Of a DNA stretch of 64,000 nt, positions 1 through 8,832 are shown piece by piece (within the stretch, counting starts at the first letter, position 1; every line of letters starts with the position of its first letter). Source of the DNA: CAZDCD01 sp964503885 (GTDB lineage Bacteria; Bacteroidota; Bacteroidia; Bacteroidales; UBA10428); contig CAZDCD010000006.1 in NCBI GenBank assembly GCA_964503885.1, forward strand, positions 62,001-126,000, read 5' to 3'. The notes beneath the pieces are model-generated. The model saw only the letters and a list, made by a program, of their open reading frames with translations, made no database searches and had not been told where the DNA came from. The position numbers and the translations under genes are program-made.

Positions 1-2326
1 TCGCATGCTTTTCGTCAAAAAAGTCGAAATCGCTTTTGCCATAAATCTCTCCAACTTTTTTTACATTGAATAATTTGGTCATGCTTTCGCTTACTTTGAT
101 AAACCTGCTTTCGGTATCTTTAAAATAGATGTGTTCACGAATATTCGTCATCATTGTGTCCATCAGGTATTTCTCCTTTGCCAGTTCTTCCTGCATTCTT
201 TTATTTTCTTCGTTCTGGCGTACCAATTCTTCCTGGGTTGATTGCATTTCCTCCAGGTTTTGTCTTAATTCTTCTTCCTGCGCCTGCAGCTCTTCGTTCT
301 TTTCCTTCATCTGTATCTCAATCTGTTTGATGTGGGTTATATCTTTTGAGATGCCAAATGTGCCGATAGTATGGCCGTGAATATCTTTCAAAGGCTTTTT
401 AGTGGTGCTGACATAGCTTATCCTGCCATCGGCATGTGTTTCAGTTTCAATTTTATCCACAATTGCCCTTCCTGTCTTAATGATCTTCATCTCATCTTCA
501 AAAGCAGGACGGGCGTGCTCTTCGGTAAAGAAATCAAAATCTGATTTTCCGTATAAGTCTTCAACATGTTTGAGATCGAATAATTTGGTCATGCTGGTGC
601 TTGCCTTAATAAACCGGCTTTCAAGATCTTTAAAATAAATGCTTTCATTTACATTGGTAAGCAGAGCATCCATCAGGGCTTTTTCCTTATCAAGCTCACT
701 TTTTTGCCTGTTCAACTCATCCTGAGTAGCTTGCATTTCCTCAATGTTTTGCCTTAGCTTTTCTTCCTGCTCAAGCAATACATCAGCTTTATTCCTTGCT
801 TCCATCTCCAGCTTTTTAAGGCCGGTAATATTTTTGGTAATGCCAAAAGTGCCGATGCATTTGCCGGTTTCGTCAAACAGTGGCATTTTCGAAGTGGATA
901 CCCATTGTTCCACTCCGTTTGACATCACTTCATGCTCAATATGGTCGATGAAGCCTTTACCAGTCTTTATAATAGACTGCTCTTCATCATAATATTTCTG
1001 TGCATTCTCTTTGGACTGAAAATAAAAATCAGATTTTCCCACTATATCATCGATAGAATCTACAGGGTAAAATTGCAGCATCGACTTGGATATCCTGATG
1101 AATTTGCTTTCAAGATCTTTGAAATAGATAGAATCGGGCAGGTTATTCATGATTGAATCGAGCTGTGCCTTCTCCCGGATAAGATTTTCCTGAATTTTCT
1201 TGTTTTCGGACATCTGACGGTGGAGATCTTCCTGTGTTGCATGCATCTCCTCGAGATTTTGCCGCATTTCTTCTTCCTGTGAACGCAGTTCATCTGCCTG
1301 TGCCCTAGATTGTTCGAGCATCAGCGACATCTTTTCGTTGGCATGGCTGATGGCCAGGGTACTGGCAATATTTTCAGAGAGTTTTTCAACAAACTGTACC
1401 TTGTATTCTTCAAGCTTGTTAAACGACGCCAGTTCAATAACTCCGAGTTTGAGCTCGTCCTGGATCAGGGGAACAAATACAATATACTGGGGTTTTGATT
1501 CCCCCAGACCGGAAATCACTTTAATATATGTATCGGGGGTATTGGTAAGTTCCATGGTACGGCCTTCGGCGTAACAGGTACCGACATATCCCTCACCTGC
1601 TTTAAAACTTCCTTTGATTTGCTCCGGACTGGGAGCGAATCCGCCCAAAAACTCCAGGCGTACATCCGTCTCATTTTCATTTTTAGCAATATATATAGCA
1701 CCGGAATTGGCATTGAGATAATGAACGATCTCCGATATCAGTTTCTGGCCGAGTACCGCCATATCATTTTTATTCCTCGAAAGGATCTCGGAAAATTTTG
1801 AGATGCCCTCTGACTGATACCGTAATTCCATCTCGCCTGAGTTATCTTCAACATGTTCTTTCTTAAACGTTTCAAATTGATTCTCTTTTTCAGAAAGTTG
1901 TGTATTAAGCATTTTCAATTGCTCTTCGAACTGCGTTGCTTTACGGATGAATTCCTTATCTTTTCGCCTCATTATAATTCGAAAGAGGAAAGGAAGCACG
2001 AGCAAAATAATGAGTAGTGAGAACCACCAGTGTGCGTAAAAAGGCACATTATTATGGTATGATACTGTAGTTTCGCTGGCAGTTTCGGTTGTTACGCTTA
2101 AGGCATCTGCCGTGGTATGTTCCATACCGCCGCCTGAAACTTCGGCTTCTTCCGGTACTCTGGTGCTTTCGCCAATACCGGCAATTGAATCGTTTACTGC
2201 CTGCTCATCCGGCGCCATTTCAACCGAATCCTGCAAAAAAATTGTGGTATCCTGACTGATTCCGGTTACACCGAATAGCGTGAAAGCGGTAACTATTCCC
2301 GGGAGCAGATATTTACGGAATTTCAT
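1..2326 (-). CDS. GAF/multi-PAS membrane sensor protein (partial, C-terminus beyond left edge)
   Basis: The gene is read on the minus strand from an ATG at 2326 and runs off the left edge, so about 775 N-terminal residues are visible and the output domain is unseen. In order: a signal-like start (MKFRKYLLPG), a low-complexity acidic periplasmic stretch, one transmembrane helix around residues 95-115 (WWFSLLIILLVLPFLF) followed by a basic stop-transfer, a coiled coil, a GAF domain (about residues 175-310), then at least three PAS modules. Each PAS module has a YFKDLESRFI-like core and is preceded by a coiled coil of the EEELRQNLEEMQATQ type. The family is normally a histidine kinase or cyclase-type signal sensor, but the effector cannot be named from this window. 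The last two PAS modules are close DNA-level repeats about 510 bp apart. Upstream, TATCTTTA on the minus strand near 2352-2359 is a weak promoter candidate. Confidence 0.85.
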   Translation of the reverse strand, partial: MKFRKYLLPGIVTAFTLFGVTGISQDTTIFLQDSVEMAPDEQAVNDSIAGIGESTRVPEEAEVSGGGMEHTTADALSVTTETASETTVSYHNNVPFYAHWWFSLLIILLVLPFLFRIIMRRKDKEFIRKATQFEEQLKMLNTQLSEKENQFETFKKEHVEDNSGEMELRYQSEGISKFSEILSRNKNDMAVLGQKLISEIVHYLNANSGAIYIAKNENETDVRLEFLGGFAPSPEQIKGSFKAGEGYVGTCYAEGRTMELTNTPDTYIKVISGLGESKPQYIVFVPLIQDELKLGVIELASFNKLEEYKVQFVEKLSENIASTLAISHANEKMSLMLEQSRAQADELRSQEEEMRQNLEEMHATQEDLHRQMSENKKIQENLIREKAQLDSIMNNLPDSIYFKDLESKFIRISKSMLQFYPVDSIDDIVGKSDFYFQSKENAQKYYDEEQSIIKTGKGFIDHIEHEVMSNGVEQWVSTSKMPLFDETGKCIGTFGITKNITGLKKLEMEARNKADVLLEQEEKLRQNIEEMQATQDELNRQKSELDKEKALMDALLTNVNESIYFKDLESRFIKASTSMTKLFDLKHVEDLYGKSDFDFFTEEHARPAFEDEMKIIKTGRAIVDKIETETHADGRISYVSTTKKPLKDIHGHTIGTFGISKDITHIKQIEIQMKEKNEELQAQEEELRQNLEEMQSTQEELVRQNEENKRMQEELAKEKYLMDTMMTNIREHIYFKDTESRFIKVSESMTKLFNVKKVGEIYGKSDFDFFDEKHA

Positions 2327-2562
2327 AGATCATAGTTTTATTCGATTGATTTAAAGATAACAAAATAACTATTGCTAACCCTATTTTAAAACCTGAAATT
2401 TATCAATTAAAAATCGGGACAATGTCCTGAACTCCTCTGTTATTAAACAGTGCCCGGAGAATGTTGAATGCACCGGCAAATATGAACGAAAAAAAAAGTC
2501 GAAAATTTGTATTGGGTTGCATGAGATATTGGAATGGTTAGGATTAATTTATTCGTGAAACT
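2327..2562. other. Non-coding upstream region of the PAS sensor
   Basis: This stretch is AT-rich and has no convincing reading frame. It contains the 5' region of the minus-strand sensor gene and then leads into the hairpin array that starts at 2563. Confidence 0.5.
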
Positions 2563-2793
2563 CAAATTTCAAAAACGCAGTGCTTTGAAATTTGTAAGTT
2601 GAACAACCAAGTAAAACGTTCTCATGAGCCACGCATTTGCGTGGTGAATAACTGAACGAAGCGGTCTCATGACCAACGGGAATAATCCCGCCGAAGGCAA
2701 AGGGTCTGATTAGCTGCGCTGAGCTCTCCCGCCCTATGCGGGATCGGTTCCCCGTAGCTTTGCTGCGGAATTAGTTTCCAAAGCTTGCTTTGG
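2563..2793. repeat. Array of six short hairpins in non-coding DNA
   Basis: Six inverted repeats lie within 231 bp: 2563-2594 (11-bp perfect stem, 10-nt loop), 2629-2644 (7 bp, CCACGCA/TGCGTGG, loop TT), 2677-2690 (5 bp, CGGGA/TCCCG), 2727-2743 (6 bp, TCCCGC/GCGGGA), 2752-2768 (7 bp with one G-U pair) and 2778-2793 (7 bp, CCAAAGC/GCTTTGG, loop TT). The block is more GC-rich than the flanks and carries no reading frame. It may be a structured RNA, a REP/BIME-like repeat or the end of a lost mobile element; the sequence alone does not decide. Confidence 0.6.
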
Positions 2794-3030
2794 GGATTCA
2801 TACCCGTGATTTTGAGTACACATGTCATTTGCGAATACTCTATTTTAAATATGAAATATTCACTATTCGTATTCAGTTAGTAATTAAATATTAATTACTT
2901 AAACATATAATAATGATTTTACGATTGGTGTGATAAATCCCGTTCGAATTCATGTAAGTTTATAAAATTTATCGATCTGATCTGTGAATTCCCGGTTCAT
3001 TTCTTGTATTATTCAACTTATTTAGTATAT
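2794..3030. other. AT-rich non-coding stretch
   Basis: I see no gene here. It is strongly AT-rich and lies between the hairpin array and a possible small transcription unit ending at 3100. Confidence 0.4.
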
Positions 3031-3071
3031 TTACGGTGTTATTAACCCTAACGATTGAACCCATAATTACC

Positions 3072-3100
3072 AGAAAGTCTGCTAGCATTGCAGGCTTTCT
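3072..3100 (+). terminator. Hairpin resembling a terminator or small-RNA end
   Basis: AGAAAGTCTGC (3072-3082) pairs with GCAGGCTTTCT (3090-3100) with one G-U pair and a 7-nt loop, then TCATTTAG. A promoter-like TATATTTA lies about 45 bp upstream, and an outer AACCCTAA/TTAGGGT pair flanks the stem. It could end a very short transcript. There is no clean T-run, so confidence is low. Confidence 0.35.
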
Positions 3101-3278
3101 TCATTTAGGGTGCTTCCTTTACTTATCCCTAATCGGTTTTACTTCATGCTTTCAATATTGATGACTTGATTGTACCCAGAAGACAATGCACATACTAATT
3201 CTTCCCGGTAAATATTCATCAGATCGGTCAGAATCATGATCCTGTAAATACTCTGTTGCAATGCCTGTATCAGAGTCA

Positions 3279-3539
3279 TCAGCCGAAACGATAGTGTTTT
3301 TTAATTGTTTTTATAATGTTCCAGGTACATTCAAGACCCTGTTCAAATTCAACCCAATCGCCAGGACCAAATGCAACTGAATTGCCTTCATTGTCGGTAA
3401 CCCTGGCTTCTCCTTCAAGAATAAAGCAGGTCTCCTTCTCATCATAATACCATGGAAATTCAGAAGGCTTCCTGCTCCAGGTTCCCCAGCTCAGGGCTTC
3501 TGAAATTTCTGATTGCGAAGGTTTTTTTACTTTCATCAT
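3279..3539 (-). CDS. Small cupin-domain protein (EutQ-like/DUF861)
   Basis: The protein has 86 residues and is a single-domain cupin with the typical core: W-x-R-K-P-x-E-F-P-W-Y-Y, then ETCFILEGEARVTD, then the F-GPGDWVEFEQGLECTW strand. The second-motif histidine of classical metal cupins is not evident, as is common in this subfamily. Function is not predictable; relatives are small stand-alone sugar- or metabolite-binding proteins. The start is placed at the MMKVKK methionine (3539) because GGAAG lies just upstream, and because a longer reading to 3656 would run through the promoter of the divergent CotH-domain gene. Confidence 0.75.
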   Translation of the reverse strand: MMKVKKPSQSEISEALSWGTWSRKPSEFPWYYDEKETCFILEGEARVTDNEGNSVAFGPGDWVEFEQGLECTWNIIKTIKKHYRFG

Positions 3540-3656
3540 AAGCTTCCGGATTTTCTGTTTATGTTGAACAAAGGTAATAATTATATGGTTTGATAACCCT
3601 GCACCGGTATAAATCGTATACCAGATAATAATCAGCTTATAATTGCTTGTGATCAC

Positions 3657-3664
3657 TATATTTG
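3657..3664 (+). promoter_or_regulatory. Bacteroidota-type -7 element (TATATTTG) for the CotH-domain gene
   Basis: TATATTTG matches the TAnnTTTG consensus of Bacteroidota sigma-ABfr promoters and lies 21 bp before the ATG at 3685. It argues against any start upstream of it. A well-spaced -33 TTG is not seen. Confidence 0.5.
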
Positions 3665-3684
3665 TAATTATTCAAGGTGTATTT

Positions 3685-6600
3685 ATGAAGAATATGTTTT
3701 GTTGTATGACTAAATTCCGCCGGCCACTTTTTATTGCAGGTTCAATATTTATCATGATGGGAAGCGGTTTTTCACAGTCAATTCTCATTAATGAATGTTT
3801 GCCAGAAAATACTGAGACATTGATCGATTTCGATGGAGACACTCCCGACTGGATTGAGTTGTATAATTCAGGATCTCAGACTGTGAATCTCGCAGGATTC
3901 AGTCTTTCTGATACATTTACAATGCCGGCCAAATGGGTATTGCCTTCAGTAACTCTTCCGCCGGGTGGATTTTTGCTGATTTTTGCATCAGGAAAAAACC
4001 TCTTTGATGTTCCGTTATACTGGAACACTGTGATCGACCGTGGTGACTTATGGAAATATATATTGCCGCAGATTGAACCCCCTTCAACATGGAAGGACAT
4101 AGGATTCATTGATACCGCATGGAATTCCGGCGTAACCGGTATCGGCTATGGTGATGACGATGATTCGACAATTGTTGAAAATACGCTTGCTGTTTTTTTG
4201 AGGAAAGAGTTCGAAATTTCCGGAATACAAAACATACAAAAGGCTGTCCTGCATATCGATTACGACGATGGCTTTATTGCTTACCTCAATGGTCATGAAA
4301 TAGCCAGGAATAACCTGGGAACTCCGGGAACTGCTGTTCCGTTCGACCGTCCGGCAGATAATGGCTCGCATGAGGCGCTGATATTCCGTGGCCTTAAGCC
4401 TGAAGCTTATGTGACCGATTCGGTTTTTTCTTTTTTGCAGGAAGGAACCAATGTATTGGCAATACAGGTGCATAACGGCGGCATAACTTCCTCTGACCTT
4501 TCGGCAATACCAGTCTTTACGCTGGGTTTAAACAGTGCGCCTGATTCTGCATATAAAACATCAGTGTATTTTGAGACCAGCCAACAGGGCCTTCATACAA
4601 ATTTTAAGATCGATGCATCCGGCGAAACCATTTATCTGTATGACACATCGGGGTCATGTATCGACTCTCTTTACCTTCATGACAATAAACCCGATATATC
4701 TATTGGCAGAAAGCCGGATGGCTCCGCTATTGTTCAATATTTTAACCTACCTACTCCGGGCTCCAAGAACACGAGCACTGGATACCTGCCATTTTCAGGA
4801 TTTATCCCGACGTTTTCACATCATTCCGGCTTTTATTCTTCTGCCTTTGACCTTGAACTTGATGCAGGTTCAGATACCATATATTATACGCTCGACGGGT
4901 CAGAACCCGGATACGGATCATCCGTTTATCAGCAGTCCATCCATATTGAAGATAATGCGGTTGTCAGGGCAAGGGTTATGAAGCAAAATCAATTGCCGGG
5001 AGAAACGAAAACAAATTCTTATATTTTCAGGACAGATTTTGATATGCCTGTGATATCGATAACTACTGCACCGGCAAATTTGTGGGATATTGACTCAGGT
5101 ATTTATGTGCTTGGAAGAAATGCTGAACCAAATGAACCTCATTATGGCGCCAATTTCTGGATGGACTGGGAAATTCCCGTACATATCGAGTTTTTTGAAC
5201 CCGAAGGAAACAGGGGATTTGATATTGACGCCGGTATAAAAATAACCGGCAAATACAGCCGGGCCAGCAATCAGAAGTCACTGGCTGTCTTTGCTCGCAA
5301 TAAGTATGGTGTGAACAGGATCAATTACGACATATTCGGTTATATACCTGTGGAGTCGTTTAAAAGCTTTGTACTTCGTAATTCCGGCAACGATTTTTTG
5401 AATACTACATTCCGTGATGCGTTTCAAACCAGTCTTGTAAGCAGTCTCGGAATTGATGTACAGGCATTCAGACCTGCCGTTGTTTACCTGAACGGAGAAT
5501 ACTGGGGTATTCAGAACCTGCGTGAAAAGATCAGCGAGCATTATATTCAATCGCATTATAATATTATACCCGACAGCCTGGACATGCTTGAAAACTATGC
5601 TTCTGTAATTCACGGAAGCGAGGAACAGTATAATGCCATGTTATCCTTTATTGCCGGTAACAGCCTGTCAATTGCCGCAAATTATGAATTTGTCGGCAAA
5701 CAGATGGATATTGAGAACTATATGAATTATCTGATAGCTCAGATATATATCGACAATACCGACTGGCCGGGCAACAACTTAAAGTACTGGCGAAAGCGAT
5801 CGGCTGACGGCAGATGGAGATGGATAATGTATGATACCGATTTCGGTTTCGGAATATGGGATGTGAATAATTACAGCAAAAACACACTGAGCTTTGCGCT
5901 TGAACCCAATAACACGGCATGGCCCAATCCTTCATGGTCAACCTTTTTATTCAGAAAACTGCTTGAGAATAATGAGTTTAAAACCGGCTTTATCAACCGG
6001 TTTGCAGATAACCTGAATACCCTTTTTCTGCCTGGTTATGTTTCGGAATATATCACCCATATCCAAAACAGGTACCTGAACGAAATGCCAATGCACCTGC
6101 AACGGTGGAGCGGAAATTACAGCTCCTGGATAAATCAGGTGAATAATATGAAGACTTTTGCACAATACAGGCCTGAGAATATCCGTGAATTTATTCAGCT
6201 TCAGTTCGGATTAAACGGAACACATACAATTGCCCTGAATGTTTCCGGAAACAGGGGAGGTACAATTCGTCTGAACTCAATACGGCCCCAGACCTATCCA
6301 TGGTCGGGTCTCTATTTCAGTGCCATTCCCGTAACCCTCACTGCAATTCCTGAGCCCGGCTACCGGTTCATAAAGTGGGAGGGAGCATCGGGATCTGAAA
6401 GTGCAACCATTGAACTGAATTTATTGTCGAATATTTCACTCACAGCTTTATTTGAGCCCGATGGCAGCAGACTTAATTATATTGCCATCAATGAGATCAA
6501 TTACAATTCGTCTCCTACGGGTAATGCGGGCGACTGGATTGAACTGGTAAATAACGGTCCCGAGCAAATGGATTTGTCGTTCTGGCAGATCAGAGATTCA

Positions 6601-7266
6601 AAGGACGAGCATGTTTTTGTTTTGCCTTACAGGACTATCTTACTGCCCGGAGCATATCTGGCAGTCTGCAGGGATTCGGTGTTGTTTGAATCCCAATATG
6701 CCGGCGTGACTAATTATGTAGGTAACCTTTCATTCGGACTTGCCAAAAGCGGCGACTGCATCCGTCTGTTCAATTACCGGGGCGAACTTGCAGATTCCGT
6801 ATGGTACATGCCGGTATGGCCATGGGTGGAATCACCCAACGGCAGGGGACATTCCCTGGCACTGATCAATCCTTCGCTCAATAATAACTACTTCGGAAAC
6901 TGGTCGGCCTCGATTGGCACGGGAACACCCGGAGAGGCAAATGATATCCTGCAGGCCATACCCCAAACCGGAGGAAAGTTGGTTGACCGGGGAGATGCAT
7001 TGTTCAGTTGTTATCCCAATCCATTTGGCAACGAATTGAACATTGTCTTTCAAATCCGAAGGCCCGGAACCATAAGAATATCGATGATCAACAGCAGCGG
7101 AATGGTCTGCAGTTACTATACTGAAACCTTTAGTCAGCCAGGCATGAAAGAAGTGCATTGGGATCTCACAAAAAACCGCCCGGACATCCCCAAAGGAATT
7201 TATGTGGTCAGGATTGAAACTTCTTCAACTGTAATAACCACCAGGGTTATCAGGCTGGGTGATTGA
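3685..7266 (+). CDS. Secreted CotH-kinase/lamin-tail multidomain protein with T9SS sorting domain
   Basis: The protein has 1193 residues. A signal peptide (hydrophobic FIAGSIFIMMGSGFSQS) is followed by a first lamin-tail domain (about 30-115), a galactose-binding-like jelly roll (about 130-280), a chitobiase C-terminal-type domain (YYTLDGSEP, about 385-450), a CotH kinase domain (about 455-735, with WIMYDTDFGFG as the metal-binding DTD motif), an InlB/bacterial-repeat-like module (GYRFIKWEG, about 860-920), a second lamin-tail domain (about 925-1010) and a type IX secretion type A sorting domain at the end (CYPNPFGNELNI to the C-terminus). CotH domains phosphorylate proteins in spore coats; in Bacteroidota such exported proteins are uncharacterised. 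Likely surface-attached or released. The ATG at 3685 follows a -7 element. Confidence 0.85.
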   Translation: MKNMFCCMTKFRRPLFIAGSIFIMMGSGFSQSILINECLPENTETLIDFDGDTPDWIELYNSGSQTVNLAGFSLSDTFTMPAKWVLPSVTLPPGGFLLIFASGKNLFDVPLYWNTVIDRGDLWKYILPQIEPPSTWKDIGFIDTAWNSGVTGIGYGDDDDSTIVENTLAVFLRKEFEISGIQNIQKAVLHIDYDDGFIAYLNGHEIARNNLGTPGTAVPFDRPADNGSHEALIFRGLKPEAYVTDSVFSFLQEGTNVLAIQVHNGGITSSDLSAIPVFTLGLNSAPDSAYKTSVYFETSQQGLHTNFKIDASGETIYLYDTSGSCIDSLYLHDNKPDISIGRKPDGSAIVQYFNLPTPGSKNTSTGYLPFSGFIPTFSHHSGFYSSAFDLELDAGSDTIYYTLDGSEPGYGSSVYQQSIHIEDNAVVRARVMKQNQLPGETKTNSYIFRTDFDMPVISITTAPANLWDIDSGIYVLGRNAEPNEPHYGANFWMDWEIPVHIEFFEPEGNRGFDIDAGIKITGKYSRASNQKSLAVFARNKYGVNRINYDIFGYIPVESFKSFVLRNSGNDFLNTTFRDAFQTSLVSSLGIDVQAFRPAVVYLNGEYWGIQNLREKISEHYIQSHYNIIPDSLDMLENYASVIHGSEEQYNAMLSFIAGNSLSIAANYEFVGKQMDIENYMNYLIAQIYIDNTDWPGNNLKYWRKRSADGRWRWIMYDTDFGFGIWDVNNYSKNTLSFALEPNNTAWPNPSWSTFLFRKLLENNEFKTGFINRFADNLNTLFLPGYVSEYITHIQNRYLNEMPMHLQRWSGNYSSWINQVNNMKTFAQYRPENIREFIQLQFGLNGTHTIALNVSGNRGGTIRLNSIRPQTYPWSGLYFSAIPVTLTAIPEPGYRFIKWEGASGSESATIELNLLSNISLTALFEPDGSRLNYIAINEINYNSSPTGNAGDWIELVNNGPEQMDLSFWQIRDSKDEHVFVLPYRTILLPGAYLAVCRDSVLFESQYAGVTNYVGNLSFGLAKSGDCIRLFNYRGELADSVWYMPVWPWVESPNGRGHSLALINPSLNNNYFGNWSASIGTGTPGEANDILQAIPQTGGKLVDRGDALFSCYPNPFGNELNIVFQIRRPGTIRISMINSSGMVCSYYTETFSQPGMKEVHWDLTKNRPDIPKGIYVVRIETSSTVITTRVIRLGD

Positions 7267-7276
7267 ACGTATGCTG

Positions 7277-7307
7277 TTGTTACGGACCTGAGACTGTTAT
7301 ATCTTTG
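7277..7307 (+). promoter_or_regulatory. Bacteroidota-type promoter (TTG - 20 bp - TATCTTTG)
   Basis: TTG at 7277-7279 and TATCTTTG at 7300-7307 are 20 bp apart, close to the consensus TTTG-N19-21-TAnnTTTG. The expected start of transcription is just before the ATG at 7326, so the next gene probably has its own promoter although it nearly abuts the CotH gene. Confidence 0.6.
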
Positions 7308-7325
7308 TTGGGTAAATTGTACACA

Positions 7326-7847
7326 ATGAATTTCAGGGAGCAACTGGTAGACAGTTCAAAGTTAATCGTAACCATGGTTGCAAGCAATGTGGGTTGCAAT
7401 CCGGAATATTACCGCCAGATTCTCAGTCTGGTACTTAGGGAAAAAATGCCTCTGATATCACGGGCAGGCCGTGTGCTTAATATTTGTACTGAAAAGTATC
7501 CGTGGCTGTTTCTCCCGCATGTTGATGAAGTAATTCGGGAAGTTCAGGCTGGGATACTACTTCACAGCTCAATCCTGAAAATCTTTGCAGAGCGTAATAT
7601 TGAACTTAGTGAAGATCAGGAGGGGATACTGGTCGATGCCGCTTTCCGATGGTTAAGTGATAACTCCCAGCCGGTGTCGGTTAAAGTATATTGTATGGAG
7701 TTCCTCAAATCTTCGGCACTGAAAGAACCCGGTCTTACACCCGAACTGGTTTCTATACTGAAAGAGCTGATCCCCGGCGGAACGCCAGGTATTAAGAACC
7801 GGGCCGGAAAAATCATCCGGACCCTGCAGAAGAGAGGATTATTATAA
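7326..7847 (+). CDS. Hypothetical alpha-helical (HEAT/ARM-like) protein
   Basis: The protein has 173 residues with no signal peptide or membrane segment and is predicted mostly helical. The pattern of paired helices (YRQILSLVLREKMPLISRAGRVLNI, then VSVKVYCMEFLKSSA) resembles HEAT-type repeat folds seen in small Bacteroidota cytosolic proteins. I do not recognise a named family and assign no function. The start is the ATG at 7326, because a promoter -7 element ends at 7307; a longer frame beginning near 7263 would start upstream of the promoter. Confidence 0.65.
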   Translation: MNFREQLVDSSKLIVTMVASNVGCNPEYYRQILSLVLREKMPLISRAGRVLNICTEKYPWLFLPHVDEVIREVQAGILLHSSILKIFAERNIELSEDQEGILVDAAFRWLSDNSQPVSVKVYCMEFLKSSALKEPGLTPELVSILKELIPGGTPGIKNRAGKIIRTLQKRGLL

Positions 7848-7954
7848 CTTATTCAGGATCAGATAAATAACAATAATGCCTTGTTTTACCTCTGATTTAC
7901 GGAATTATCGATCATTTGAGTTAATTTTGAAAGCTGAATACAGATTCCGGGAAT

Positions 7955-8179
7955 ATGCATACTTCCATCGGCAAATATATTATCATTACAGGCATTTTAC
8001 TAGTCGTCATCGGAGGAATTATCTATCTGTTCGGTGATAAATTCGGATGGCTTGGACACTTACCGGGAGACATCAGGATAGAGAAGGGGAATACACGGAT
8101 ATTTATTCCTGTGGTTACCATGATACTGGTGAGCATTATTCTTACCCTTTTAGTAAATATCATAAGAAAGCTTTTCTGA
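7955..8179 (+). CDS. DUF2905-family small membrane protein
   Basis: The protein has 74 residues. Two transmembrane helices (YIIITGILLVVIGGIIYLF and IFIPVVTMILVSIILTLLV) flank a short loop with LGHLPGDIRIEKGNTR. This LPGDI loop and the F-P-x-x-T second helix are the signature of DUF2905, a widespread family of unknown function in the inner membrane. Length and topology are typical. It is monocistronic as far as can be seen. Confidence 0.85.
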   Translation: MHTSIGKYIIITGILLVVIGGIIYLFGDKFGWLGHLPGDIRIEKGNTRIFIPVVTMILVSIILTLLVNIIRKLF

Positions 8180-8339
8180 TCAGGGAAGCAATACCATGCC
8201 TAAGCAGTTGCATTTCTATTATATTCAGCACCATATCAGAAAATCAGACATGTCGGGTTTGGTCTGCGTATTGCGGGTAACATTTCTATAACTATCACAA
8301 ATAAACTCCCTGAATCGGTGCAATTTGGAATGGAATTTA

Positions 8340-8347
8340 TATTTTTG
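8340..8347 (+). promoter_or_regulatory. Possible -7 element for the THX gene
   Basis: TATTTTTG fits TAnnTTTG and lies 31 bp before the THX start codon. The only TTTG upstream (8324-8327) is too close for a normal -33 box, so this is tentative. Confidence 0.35.
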
Positions 8348-8378
8348 GGATCAAATAGCTAAACTTAATACAGGTAAT

Positions 8379-8651
8379 ATGGGAAAAGGCGATAAAAAAA
8401 CCAGGCGGGGAAAACTTTTTAGTGGTACTTTTGGCGTTCGCAGGCCCAAAAAGGATGCCAAACAAAATGCTGTTCCGAAAATAAAAGCAGTAAAGGATGC
8501 TCCGGTGAAGACTGAAAAGCTGGAAAAGAAACCGGCAAAGGCTGAACCCAAAAAAGCAGCCCCAAAGAAACCGGCTAAAACTGAAAAAGCTGTAAAACCT
8601 GCCAAATCGAAGGAAAAAAAGGCTGCAAAAGATGCTCCGCCCAAAGAGTAA
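8379..8651 (+). CDS. 30S ribosomal protein THX with long Lys/Ala/Pro tail
   Basis: The first 25 residues (MGKGDKKTRRGKLFSGTFGV) match ribosomal protein THX, the tiny basic peptide that packs into the head of the bacterial 30S subunit. The remaining 65 residues are a low-complexity K/A/P/E tail (repeats of KPAK, KKAAPKK, KEKKAAKDA) resembling the C-terminal tails of histone H1-like proteins. THX proteins are usually 25-45 residues, so the protein of 90 residues is over-long. The start at 8379 is set by the THX motif; an in-frame upstream ATG (8325) would add 18 unrelated residues. A strong hairpin terminator follows. Confidence 0.8.
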   Translation: MGKGDKKTRRGKLFSGTFGVRRPKKDAKQNAVPKIKAVKDAPVKTEKLEKKPAKAEPKKAAPKKPAKTEKAVKPAKSKEKKAAKDAPPKE

Positions 8652-8683
8652 TATCCATACTGATTGCATACGATATGCTCCAT

Positions 8684-8720
8684 ATCCCGGAAGGTCTCAA
8701 GCTATTCCGGGATTGTTTTT
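8684..8720 (+). terminator. Rho-independent terminator after the THX gene
   Basis: ATCCCGGAA (8684-8692) pairs perfectly with TTCCGGGAT (8705-8713) across a 12-nt loop, followed by TGTTTTT. This is the clearest intrinsic terminator in the window. Confidence 0.75.
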
Positions 8721-8832
8721 AAACTTCGAAACATGAATTTCTTGCCGGATTTTTTCCTTCCGTTCTTAAGAATGTCAGGATTTTGTGTTGTTCAATAAGC
8801 CTGTATTTCGGAACACATTTAGATAGTTCCTG

